Source: Marisa cornuarietis (lineage: Eukaryota > Mollusca > Gastropoda > Architaenioglossa > Ampullariidae). From it: 64,000 nucleotides of DNA. The notes under the pieces are model-generated. The model ran no database searches. It was not told the DNA's origin and was given only the letters and a program-made list of their open reading frames with translations. This document shows, piece after piece, positions 9,801 through 19,783 of the stretch. Numbering within the stretch: position 1 is the stretch's first letter; every line of letters starts with the position of its first letter. Location of the stretch: assembly GCA_004794655.1 (NCBI GenBank), contig SMMW01000555.1, forward strand, positions 4,869,001 through 4,933,000, written 5' to 3'. Position numbers and translations under genes: made by a program.

Positions 9801-11298
9801 AGAAGCGTGTGCAGCAACTTCTTGTGGTGTGAGACTGCCAATCATTCATACTCCTCAAACAGCCACACAACCATTGACTGCCCAAGACTCGCTTCCACCT
9901 CAGTCTGGTAAAACTGTCTCAGCAGATGGCAACAGATCAGGCAGTCTTCTTGAAGAGAAAGAAGAAGTTTTTATGAGAGCAGATAGCAAACTTGGTAACA
10001 AACAGGAAACCCAAGCTCAATCTATGACTGTGAATAGCCCAGATGGGGACATCTTAATCCCTGGCTTGACCTTGCTATCAAAATCAGAGCAAGATGCAAT
10101 ACCTGCATGTCATAGTCTTACCCAAAAAGACACTGCAGACAAAAAGTCCAACTTGCCTGAACACATTTCCTCTTCAGCAGGAGACGATGTCAGTAAAAGT
10201 AGCAAGATTGAGGATGTGAAGGAAATACTATTGGATTCTTTTTCAACTGAGAAATCACTGAAGCGACCATTCCCTCAGAGAGCCAACATGCCGGAAGAAG
10301 AAGCCAAGAAAATCAAAGAGGATAAAGTACCGAACTTTGTAAGTCACCCCACTCGCATGTCCACGGAGGATTCAGTGTCTGCTCTTGGACAGCGAAGATC
10401 GGTCAATGAGGAACGAAGAACATCCCTTGAGGAGCGAAGCCCTTTGAAAGACCAGATACACAGGCCATGGCTGAATAGACTTGACAACAGAGCCTTCCAG
10501 CAGGTTCCTGGGAGGGACCCAGAAAGTTCCTTTGGAAGGGCTCTCGAGAATGAGCATGGGCCTGGGCCATTTCGAGGTCCTGAAGATAGTCATATACCCA
10601 GTCTGCTGAACATCAGAGTTGGTGGTGGTGGAAATCAACGACCCTTGCCATATGATAGAGACTCAGAAAGAAATCAAGCCAAGCTTGAGCGAAGCTTCCA
10701 TTCAAGCAAGACATTTGATCACCAGCGCATGGTTGCAGAGGAGGATTTTGGTCGCCGGCCAAATCCTAATCTTGACCACCGAGTGCCTGGATTCTTGCAT
10801 GAGTTTGAGGGACCTAGACGGAACCTCAGGGAACACTTGGGACAGCTGCCCCACAGAGATGTTCGTAATTTAAACTTTTTAGGTGTTGACATAAGTGCTG
10901 GGATAAGGCAAGAGATGGGACAGGTGTCCGAGAGGTGGAGAGATGGAGGAGCATTGCGGTTAGATAGTAGATCAGAATATTTGTCTCGGGATATGGAACC
11001 TGGTAGAGGGGGCTGGATAGGACCACCTGGCCCTCAGTGGCAGTCAATGCGACAGATGCTTCGGACACAGCAGCCAGCAGACTTTGGGGGGCTGAGAAGC
11101 GGCTGGGTGGGAAGTCAGCAACCGCCTGATAATTTCCTAGGTGTTCGTCGACCTTTTGATATGCATTCTCAGCGTGATTTTCCAGAAGGAAGGGAACGAT
11201 TAAGCCAAAGAGGTAACGAAGGAGAGTTTAGACCAGATACTATTAGGAATAGTGCGTTCCGTGGATTCCCGCCTGGACGACGACCATCTGAATTTTGA
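3564..11298 (+). CDS. YqaJ-domain (lambda-exonuclease fold) nuclease with a long disordered C-terminal extension
   Basis: Four exons, 3564-3822, 4323-4531, 5406-5561 and 8734-11298, join in frame to 1062 codons. Residues about 7-200 form a complete YqaJ/lambda-exonuclease domain of the PD-(D/E)XK superfamily. The visible motifs are QRSDEWFKLRKS...ITAS (7-24), GRRME with acidic E75, GASPDGL with D113, EFK with E130 and K132, and QMQGQM (156-161). All catalytic positions of the family are kept, so it is predicted to be an active metal-dependent DNA exonuclease. Residues about 209-340 form an unrecognised ordered-looking stretch. The remainder is Ser/Gln/Glu-rich, with a basic patch RKIRRPRK and an Arg/Gly/Pro-rich end (…GRRPSEF). 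A nuclear location is inferred. I know of no animal protein with this layout. Function of the tail is unknown. Confidence 0.85.
3823..4322 (+). other. YqaJ gene intron 1
   Basis: AT-rich intron with no other gene visible. Confidence 0.7.
4323..4531 (+). CDS. YqaJ gene coding exon 2 (catalytic core)
   Basis: Encodes residues 88-156. The frame runs GNRVLDSGFWIP across the junction and includes GASPDGLVV (D113) and LVEFKAP (E130, K132), the metal-binding D and ExK of the nuclease fold. Donor CAG|GTATTG. Confidence 0.88.
4532..5405 (+). other. YqaJ gene intron 2
   Basis: AT-rich. The short frames at 4914-5189 and 4951-5148 overlap on opposite strands and show no family features. Confidence 0.7.
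5406..5561 (+). CDS. YqaJ gene coding exon 3 (QGQM helix)
   Basis: A 156-base phase-0 exon encoding residues 157-208. It completes the HYMVQMQGQMAVCGAAWCDF segment, the conserved YxxQxQxQM helix of YqaJ proteins, and ends FCFAMQ before GTAGGC. Confidence 0.87.
5890..6762. pseudogene. possible decayed coding sequence in intron 3 (both strands ambiguous)
   Basis: The plus strand is open for 62 codons at 5890-6075 (VFMHTLAAEEASSQDVECFC...). The minus strand from 6762 downward is open for 89 codons and then continues with scattered stops but plausible residue composition. Either strand could be a remnant of a transposable-element or duplicated coding sequence. I cannot name a family, and chance is possible. 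Confidence 0.2.
7712..7897 (+). repeat. recent 93-bp tandem duplication
   Basis: The unit beginning TCCAGATCATTTGGAGC (7712) and ending TTTATTGGTCAGT is repeated immediately from 7805. The only clear difference before the junction is one extra A in the internal A tract. Near-identity marks a recent duplication or an assembly artefact. Confidence 0.9.
8734..11298 (+). CDS. YqaJ gene coding exon 4 (unrecognised region and disordered tail)
   Basis: The acceptor TTTTTCAG ends at 8733 and the frame runs 854 codons to TGA at 11296-11298 without interruption. The first ~130 residues (KELGRDVTSGPFAVQLRRQT onward, with GPFPAEDIITVENLL) look structured. After about residue 340 the composition is Ser, Gln, Glu and Thr rich. 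From about residue 780 it is rich in Arg, Gly, Pro and Phe, with LNIRVGGGG and GWIGPPGPQW. The long uninterrupted frame, and the frame match to exon 3, show it is coding. The ATG at 8698 precedes the acceptor and is not used in this model. Confidence 0.82.
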   Translation, partial: EAEIMKELGRDVTSGPFAVQLRRQTMHSGPFPAEDIITVENLLTCMSPALFRGPTRKLLSFDVLVGNPYVLPCSLSKYSYDLLTKIDVEIGQKASVKLKATKDRGGGIQKPVFCDVSVAEEVVIPDSPDKIVKYANYLFESQDDLGDTNSDRRHESEDELQLVEKSSDIQMTGQSSEKENCSVGNKSESASQQEISVEISLSPAADQCASSQAESSQSSSAVIVPTALSALPEAPLVRKIRRPRKTEAQTSVQASRRMPAPSSVTTPPHSSGLTPVQVALSEDTEKSSAAVVLVKQSAKDEWEAAAVGRSLPKTAAEIITEPSAALISMTISSHSSVQDTLPMAAQHSQNATVGEREACAATSCGVRLPIIHTPQTATQPLTAQDSLPPQSGKTVSADGNRSGSLLEEKEEVFMRADSKLGNKQETQAQSMTVNSPDGDILIPGLTLLSKSEQDAIPACHSLTQKDTADKKSNLPEHISSSAGDDVSKSSKIEDVKEILLDSFSTEKSLKRPFPQRANMPEEEAKKIKEDKVPNFVSHPTRMSTEDSVSALGQRRSVNEERRTSLEERSPLKDQIHRPWLNRLDNRAFQQVPGRDPESSFGRALENEHGPGPFRGPEDSHIPSLLNIRVGGGGNQRPLPYDRDSERNQAKLERSFHSSKTFDHQRMVAEEDFGRRPNPNLDHRVPGFLHEFEGPRRNLREHLGQLPHRDVRNLNFLGVDISAGIRQEMGQVSERWRDGGALRLDSRSEYLSRDMEPGRGGWIGPPGPQWQSMRQMLRTQQPADFGGLRSGWVGSQQPPDNFLGVRRPFDMHSQRDFPEGRERLSQRGNEGEFRPDTIRNSAFRGFPPGRRPSEF

Positions 11299-12340
11299 TT
11301 TAATTTCATAAAGCAGATTTAAGCTAGGGAAGTCATAGAATTATCTACTCAGCTGTTAAAGTGCAAATAATCTGCAGTCCCATCTTTGTGTAATTTCAAA
11401 TTATACATGGAGTCATGAGGGTAACAAATTCAGACCCTGTTAAACTTATTCAGGCATAGAATTCTTTGTTGGGATCTAGAGAAACATTCCATGCAGGACT
11501 ATCTCTACCAGGAACATGCAGTGTTTATATTGTTGTGAATCTGACTGAAAACAGGTGATTGCTTTGTTATGAAGTAAAGCCTTTTCATTTATATTTCACA
11601 TACAATACTTTTTTCTACTTTGTTGAGTCATGTTTTTGCAAAGCCTGTTAAGGGACATATATATGAAGTCAATTAATTGCATATGTTTCTTGATGTTGTA
11701 TTAATAGGTTTCTGCTTTATGGATTGTTTTTGTAATGATTTGTGTCTTCATTGCACCCTTTGGTGTAGGTATATAAGTAATAATAAAATACATTGCCCAT
11801 TCCCTAACTTGTAAAGCAGCAATATATTAAGCACTTGAGCACAACTGCAACGCAGACCTTGCACTTAAGCTCTGGTAAATTTGTAGATCTATCACTTTAG
11901 CTACATACAAACAAGTCACCTTTTTTAAAATTAAAAGTTTCAACTTTTGAAAATGATTTGTTTTTACATTTATGTAAACGAATTGAATCTGCTTCTGAAC
12001 CCATTGTGAAGAACATGTTTTGCTTTTTCAGGGGCTGCAATACATTGTTTTGCAAATAGAAGACATGCACTTTATTTTTGTAACCAAACCAGGTAACTTT
12101 GTGACCTGATACAAAATACTAGTATCATTCAGGTACATTCAGACAGATTGTGGTACATAGGTAGCTGTATGTTTGAATGTGCTAGTAAGTTGACTGCCAT
12201 GGCTGTTGCATGCTGATTTGTATGACTGTAGTACCATAAGTATACAACCTGTCTGTGCTAAGTAGGGCAGATATGTCCCCAAACAGTGCCCTGAGCTTGC
12301 AGTCTGCACCTGCATGGCTGCAGGAGCTTAATAAATGAAC
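11299..12340 (+). other. 3' UTR and poly(A) region of the YqaJ gene
   Basis: No frame of note after the TGA. AATAAA hexamers lie at 11782-11787 and 12330-12335, giving plausible 3' UTRs of about 0.5 or 1.05 kb. Which is used cannot be told. Confidence 0.5.
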
Positions 12341-14886
12341 TGAAAAATTTGAGAAAGCATGTGTTGAAAGAAGTCACACAATCATGCATGCCTACATCAA
12401 GTAAAATCTTTTAAAAGAGAAAAAAAAACTTTCCTGCTGGTCCTTTCTAGCTTTGTATAATTTTATTTTCAATATTTGCATATGAATAGTCTACCCCAGT
12501 GAGAATCATAGCATACAATACAAATCACTGCCTTCAGTGTAGTAAATCTTGCTACATTTATTTGCCACAGAACAGACTGCAAAAAATAATTTTTGGTTCC
12601 AAGGTGTTCTAATTCAACTTTTGCAATTATACAAATAATGTACCATTACTTGGTTGGAACAGCTCTGCACATGAACTGGTGGTGTAGCAAAGAAAAATGG
12701 CATATATCTAACATTAAACACTTAAAAAATTTAAATTATACCTTTTAAAAAAAAACCTTTCCTAGAACAGACCTAATGACAACATGACAATAACATTTAT
12801 TAATAATCTTTATAATAGAAGTGAATGTATAAAACAAACTTTCAGAATCTATACTAAGATGACAACTTTTTTAAAGGTGTGTAATGTATATTAAATTTAT
12901 AAGTATAAATTTTTGTTCTCCACAATGGCACAAAACAAAAAAAATTGTAAACCATATTCTGCAACAGAAAGAATGATTCATAAAGTAGCAAATGGCTGGA
13001 AATGTAGAGGGTAACTTCTAACATCAACAAAATTTCATTCAAAGTCGTGTAAATATTGATGTAAAATAAGCACCTCTCTGTATGCCGGAAATATGACCAA
13101 GCACAAAAAGCAAAATTGCCACGATAACAAATGGCCTTTCAGAAAGGAGTGCATTGTGCGACAAATCATTTTTTAATTTGGTTTGACTGGTGGAGTTTTT
13201 AAAGCATGGAAAAGTTAACAGTTTCTTTCAGACTTGTCATAATATGTAGTCCTTGGACAACACTAAAGCTATAGACTAGTGCCTTAAAATCACCAGCTCA
13301 GTACCCATAAGCAGGCGATGTGAAAAAAAATAATGTTGATTTCTGTGCAAAGTTGTAGTAATATCTGACAAGTGGTGGTGTTGCATACCTGATCGATGGT
13401 GTTGAAGGTAACTGTTACATTTACCACTATTTTACAAGGTTGAAAAGCCCAGCTGCAGGAAAAAACAGCCTACACCTCTTGTAGTCAACAGAGGTGGTAT
13501 TATAAAATTATAGTAACGACATGTTTATGAGGTGTTATCACAGTTGCTAAGTTGCTCAGAGGTTACTTGGCAATAAATTAGAAGCAGCGGACAAACTTAT
13601 GTACAACCCTGTTCTGCTCACTCCTTTAAGTGGATCGACCTTTAGTATCAGGGGTGAAAAAAGTCTGCTAATTTTTCCAGCTTCAGATTACTGGAAAGGG
13701 AATCATGCTAAACAGTTCACAGACTCCCATAGCTATAAAAGACGCTAGATTGCCACTAACAATAATAACAATCAAAGTTGTCAGAATTAATGTGATGGGC
13801 AGTTTTAAATTGCTTTCTTTGGAAAGCTTACACCAGATTTTGAATCCTTGCCTAAAAACAAAACACACCCCCCTCCCCCTAAAAAACACAAAACGAAAAC
13901 AAAACCACAAAGATATCCCAATCGTCTTGCCTGTAATTTACATACAGAAATTTGCAGACAAATACTTGTCAGGAATGATGCAGTTACATGAAAAAAAGAA
14001 CAAAAAAATACATGCCCTAAAAACATCCTTTGGTGGATAACCACAAACCTTAATGACACATATTAATATGACAATCTAATATTCTACTCGTCTTGCCACA
14101 CATTCTGTTGTCTTCAATTTAACCAAACAGAAAAATTAGCACAAGGCAAAGCAAAGTGGGCTGATTTAAGTGCCAGGTGATGTGGATAATTAATAGATCG
14201 GAGCCACCTGACTACAGTTTCACCGGTGTTATTCAAGTGGGAATTAGTTAAGGGCAACATAGAAGAATAATTACGGGCCCAAAGAGATGCAGATGTATGG
14301 TGAGTGAACAATGAATGAGGGGACAGCATGAAAAAGGCTGCAGGAAGCAAAGAAGCAAATATTTGTGTAGGGTAGACAAAGGTAATCTGGACATGCCTAC
14401 ATAGAAAACATGTAGTAGGGCATTATAGTAAAAAATGAAGTACCTGATTTAAGTTACTGAACAGGTATAAGACTGTAATGGGGATCTGAGGGTTAAAGAA
14501 GGCAGAGGATTATTAATGGATACTAGTGATCAGAGAAATAGCGAGGGAGAGGAGGGAAGAAATATTTTGCTAGGTCAAAAGCACTGGGTATTTCTTATGA
14601 CTTCGGCAATGCAGATGATTAATTTTTGATCAAAGAACTCCCAGCCTTGGCTAATGACGCCACACTACAAAGTGGGCATGGACAAATTAAATGCCTTTAT
14701 CACTAATATCGTCATTTGTCATCAGTTTAAACTGCTAAATTAAAAATATTCTTAAATGACAAGCCGAATGGAATTTCCTAAACAAGATCATTAGGTCTAA
14801 AAATTGACCACTTACTCTTCTTATACAGTTCACACTACAGATGCAAACGTCTTCATAGCTACAGCTTAATGGCATTGATTCATATG

Positions 14887-15034
14887 CAGTGGCGTAGGAA
14901 GATGCTTGGCTTTAGGGGGGCCAGCTCCATGCTGACAATGAATGACGTTCACATTCTTGCCTTCCCAGTATCTTTTATGGGGGGGGGGAGGAACCGCCCC
15001 CTTGCCCCACCCACCCCCGGTTCCTACGCCACTG
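14887..15034. mobile_element. 148-bp MITE with 14-bp perfect terminal inverted repeats
   Basis: CAGTGGCGTAGGAA at 14887-14900 is exactly inverted at 15021-15034 (TTCCTACGCCACTG). The element is flanked by ATATG on both sides (14882-14886 and 15035-15039), which looks like a target-site duplication. There is no coding capacity. CAGTGGCG-type ends are common on hAT-like non-autonomous elements (general knowledge), but a 5-bp duplication is shorter than the usual 8, so the superfamily is open. Confidence 0.85.
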
Positions 15035-18000
15035 ATATGTATTGAATGAGCTAAGGGATTGCTTCCTATAAGTAGAGCATGGATTCACATAGGAAATACT
15101 AGCCCAGTATAACAGTGACACTAACTACTCAAACTCACACAGTCTGAGCTACTGGCATCAACAGCTCCAGTGAGAAAAGAGCTGTTATGAAATGTATCAA
15201 ATGCATTCCAAGAAACAAATCTTGGTTAACATTACCCTGTAAAATGGCGCAGCATAACTTAGTGTTCACATGAAAGAGAACTCGCCTATTGTAAGATAAT
15301 TTTTTTTCTGTATGGGTGACACTTCTGTCCACAAATGTGCACAATAACACTGTCCTGTCAATGGCACTATGGAAACATCTATTCACGACCTTCTTGAATG
15401 AGGCTGCAGTTCTATCACAAGTGGGGCTGCTGCATACATATCTACTACACCTTAAGGCTTAACTTTTTGCACACAGTCCAGAAAGTTTTACAAGTGTACT
15501 TGATAAGTGGGGACAACAACTGCAGTGTAGGACATATCACAAATGTCATTGCAAAGTTTCAACAAAATGAACTAAGACTGCTCTACTGATCTAAGTGACC
15601 AATATTTAAAGTGATCACAACCTTTGGCAGGGCTGATTTATATAGCTTGTAATGTGCACCAAACATCATTAAATGTATTGGAGTTCTTGACTAGATTGAA
15701 GCCAACCGACTTATGAAGTGGTGGTGGATAAAGGCTGTTGTGAACTATGAAAGTAATGAACAAAAGAAGTAAACGACAAATTTCCCAAGGACACAAAATT
15801 CTGGCACACATGAAAGGTGTGCATATAAAATAAATGGAGAGTGCAGATTTCCTTAACATTTTCAGGAAATGACTGTTGAGAAAAGTTATCCCACAAATAC
15901 AAAAGAGAAGTAACCTATGATTGCATTTATAAAGAAAATAGCTATTTTTCATAAGTATACAAGGGGCAGACAAATAAAATGTAGCAAACACCAGGCAAAT
16001 AATTCCTACTGATGGACTCCCTACACACCGGAAGAGTTGGCACCCCTGCCATTGTTGGGCTCACTGGGAGCACAATGAAAAAAGTGCCTTGTCAACAACC
16101 ATGGAGATTACTAACTGGTAATAAATTTCCATGTCCGAAATTTGTGTCCACTACGTTTCATTTGACTGCCCTTATATATTTATACGGAATTGTAAGGATC
16201 AAAAGATATTTTTTTGGATCAGTTATGTAACACCTAATATCTAACCATCATTTTTCACCCAAAGACAGTGATGACTGAGTTCTTTCAACAATCTCCTTTT
16301 GGCTGCCAACAAGTATGACATACTTACGGAGTAACAAATATTTCAAATTCCACTTTTCAACGCATTTATGGTTTCATCTTGCTCTATTTTACTCCTAAAC
16401 ACCTCTGCACGGACAAAGTAAGATGTAAGTTCACCTCCTACACCTTCTACCTAAAACGGAAAAAATCAAATATGCATAGAGTGTGCAATGAGAGACATAG
16501 CTGTAACTGATCTGATGGACAGAATGACGTATGTCCATTTTCAAGAATCTGCCATCAACCAGGAGTGCAACAAAAAAAGAAAGTCCTCATCAAAATTAGC
16601 ATGATATATAACAGCAATGTTTCCTTTGACAAGATTTTGAAAATAATATTCAGGTCAGAGAAATATACATCACACATGCTGGCTATTTCACTCATCAATA
16701 TAACTTTAAAGAATATTGTTTCTGTACAGTAGCAGAGATAATGTAGATCATATAGAAAGCATGTCTAGAAATCATGCATGTTGTCCATACTTTATACCTG
16801 CTGTAAAAAAAGCTGAAAGATTTATCCTACTATTTGTAAGTGTGTCCTCAAGGTTTTTACAGATATATACATTCTCAGATGCATAGAGAACTGCATGCAC
16901 AATGTGTTTTCTCACACACCATGCCTGGTTAACTTGCCCTTAAGAGTTTTCTAAGATTAAAAACAGGACTGGTAAGTACCACAATTATGCCAAGGAAACT
17001 ATAAAAAAAATCTGATACATTAGCAGTAGGTTAAAAATCATCACTGTAATCAAGCCCTATAATTTAAGTCACATAAAAACAAAATGCCAGCATTGGTAGA
17101 TTTAAATTTCTCCATTTATTTACTTACAAACAAAAAGAACTTTGAGAACACCTTTTCCCCTAAAAATATGCTTTGCATTTTCCCTCTCCAGATATGACCT
17201 ACTCTACAAAAAAGAAAAGTTGGATGACAGCAAAACACTGTCTGGAGTGTACTCAGGCTTAACACTGCATCTGGGGTTTAGTTACGTCACCCCAAGTGAT
17301 CATTATTACATAAAAGTCTGAGATCAAACAATGCTCAGGGTTAAAAGGAATGAAAAGGAAATTGGACACGACTATTGCAGTAGACCATTTAACATTGTCT
17401 TAGCTGATTGTTCTTGCCCACACTATAAGCCCTTTCAACCCATTACTAAGCAGGTATGCTTTAACAAAGCAGAAGCGTATTGTCTTCTTGCAATGGTGCT
17501 GATTAAAATGCACAGAACAAGCAGCAGCAAGTGAGAGTTGACATGATAAAGGGTTGGAAAAAAAAGTTTGAAACAAGTGCTGTAAATATGCACAATACAA
17601 TTCAGTGCTAGACCTAAACGAGACCCACAACGGCCAGCCAGATGGGCAGTCACCACATCAGAAGAAAAAAATCAAACAGCTCGTGCTTTGGTGATGAGTG
17701 AGTTGAGTGCATCTGCTGCTTCGTTGCTTTAATCTGAACTTACAAAATGTTCAGCTGCCAGACACTAGCCTAACACTGAACAAACTACAACATTAAGAAA
17801 AAAAACTTGCTCAGAAATCCACACTTGTCCTCTGTCTATAAATTACACCAAAAGGGAAAGGGGGACTTGGTATATCTTTAAACATAAAAGAACGGTAAGG
17901 AATGGTAGATTTACAACTCTTGGCCCTTTTCACCACGTTCAGCTGCAAGAAAATTGATATTGGTATATTTTTGCCGTAGTTTCTCAAAGACTTTTTGGGT

Positions 18001-18373
18001 GCAAGAATGATTTTAAAATCTGTACACATGATCTCTTATCCGAGTAGAATTTCACAGAAGATAACTGCTCTGTTGGCCAGGCACAGCCGGCCAGCACACT
18101 GATGCCTGTCTACATAGGGGTGAGGTGGGTTAAGTAGGAAATTTGAGAAAATGTGAAGTCCATGCTGTTCTAATACTGATTAGAAAGAAAATTCACAAGG
18201 TAATATTCTAAGGTAAAAAATATCTGGAAATTTTCCAAATTTTTTTTACAGGATTATAATCGAAAATGATATCTCACCCACAATTTTAAAACTATAGGAT
18301 GTAAACTTTATCTTACTAGATAGCATCTTTAAATTTTATGTCTAGTATCCTAAAAGAATTTATGGTCAAGTCC

Positions 18374-18606
18374 AGCTATCCATTGCCTAGTGGTTAGTGC
18401 ACCTAAGTTTGGTTGGGATAAGAGGCCTGCTTGAGAAATGGGTGGGGGAACCTCCCTCTACTCATCCATCAGATATGTGAACTCCATTTATTAGGGAAGG
18501 CAGTGGAAGAGAGGGTTGGGTTCCACTTTCCATATGCCATGTTATAGATACAATGAACTGTGTCCATTCATTCCCCCATAACCATTAAGCTTAGGGACCT
18601 TTTACA
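18374..18606 (+). mobile_element. diverged tRNA-derived SINE, family D
   Basis: The head TGCCTAGTGGTTAGTGCACC (18384-18403) resembles a tRNA A box. The body (ACTCCATTTATTAGGGAAGG, TGGGTTCCACTTTCCATATG) matches in order the bodies of the copies at 48638-48882 and 45412-45723. Confidence 0.55.
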
Positions 18607-19582
18607 CCCCCCTCCTCTGCATGCACAGACACACATACATACTCACAGACATACATATTTTTGTACATGCACACACTAATAATGATTTGCTTTTTTTAAA
18701 AATTATAGCCTTCTGATTAAACTCACTTGAAATACCAAAAAAAGTTCTCTGTATGACAATGAATCTGCATGTTAATATATTCTGCATGAAATGCATCATG
18801 TACAGATCGTTCTCTTGGCCCATGAAGCCCCTTCAAAAAAGATATAAATATAAAAAGCTTTCTTATGGTAGTTGCTTTGTATGTTTGATTACCACTACCA
18901 CTGTTACAGAAACAGAGATGGAAAAGGGTTAATTCACAATTTCTCCAAAAAGAATCTATAGGAATCCCAAATATTAAATTTGCTCTTCATCAATTATCAG
19001 TCAATCTGAATCAGTCTCTTTTCACCAGAATGAAATGAGAAGCAGGGTTGAAAAAAAGAAAGAGCACAGAAAATCCGAGTATTTGCTTTCTTATGCTGAT
19101 ATAATTTAACAGCACAATACTGCAGGGGAGAGTATCCCCTCAATTTCATCTCGTGTTGCTGATCTGATATGTAGCACAGCAGGAAAGATTAGGCCCTCTA
19201 CTTTTGCCTCCTTTTGATGCTATGATTTGGCAGTCTTGCAGCCTTACTTCACCTCTTTGCTGCTGTGACCTGACAATGCATTCGACGAGGAGGATAAAGG
19301 GAACTGGGACATTAACTTGCTAGGTTTTTTTTTAATGGCCTTGACAACGGTTGCAACTCATCAGTAAGGAGTCATATCAAGTTCTCTGATTTCCTTGTTT
19401 TTAAATTTGTACAATATTGAAATCCCTCAGCAAAAAATGTATGGGACCCTCTTCTGTTAGTCAGAGGTGCTTGCCAAAAATCAGCCATATAATTCATCAA
19501 ATCCTTGCAAGACTACAGGGTCTTTCACAACTATTTGCAGCTGGATTGCAGTGAAAACTGTCCAAACTGGGGGGCTGTAAAT

Positions 19583-19783
19583 TCACACTGCAGGCAAGAT
19601 TCTGTCTGAGTCATCAGCCTCTGATGTGAAGGTCACCTCTGCAGCAACATCCTCGGACATTTCATCGTGTGTCTCATTCACACGGTCTTCATCCTCATCT
19701 TCGGGCGGGGTGGCTGTCTGGTTCATCTCCATTTCACTGACCACCAGTCGAGCAATGTCACTGATGCTGCCACTTGCATCATC
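19583..19783 (-). CDS. Trpm: TRPM last coding exon (973-1038 and stop)
   Basis: Encodes DDASGSISDIARLVVSEMEM and an acidic end (TPPEDEDEDRVNETHDEMSE) to ILPAV and TGA. The acceptor TTTTTTTCAG is strong. There is no alpha-kinase domain after the coiled coil. Confidence 0.88.
   Translation of the reverse strand, partial: DDASGSISDIARLVVSEMEMNQTATPPEDEDEDRVNETHDEMSEDVAAEVTFTSEADDSDRILPAV

Larger units (their letters stand above)
12341..19582 (-). other. 3' UTR of the TRPM gene and convergent intergenic DNA
   Basis: No exon is visible. Minus-strand AATAAA signals (TTTATT on the plus strand) occur at several places, for example 17115-17120 and near 12797, so the TRPM 3' UTR could be 2 to 7 kb long. 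The stretch contains a MITE (14887-15034) and a SINE (about 18374-18606). Short frames on both strands have no family features. Confidence 0.5.
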
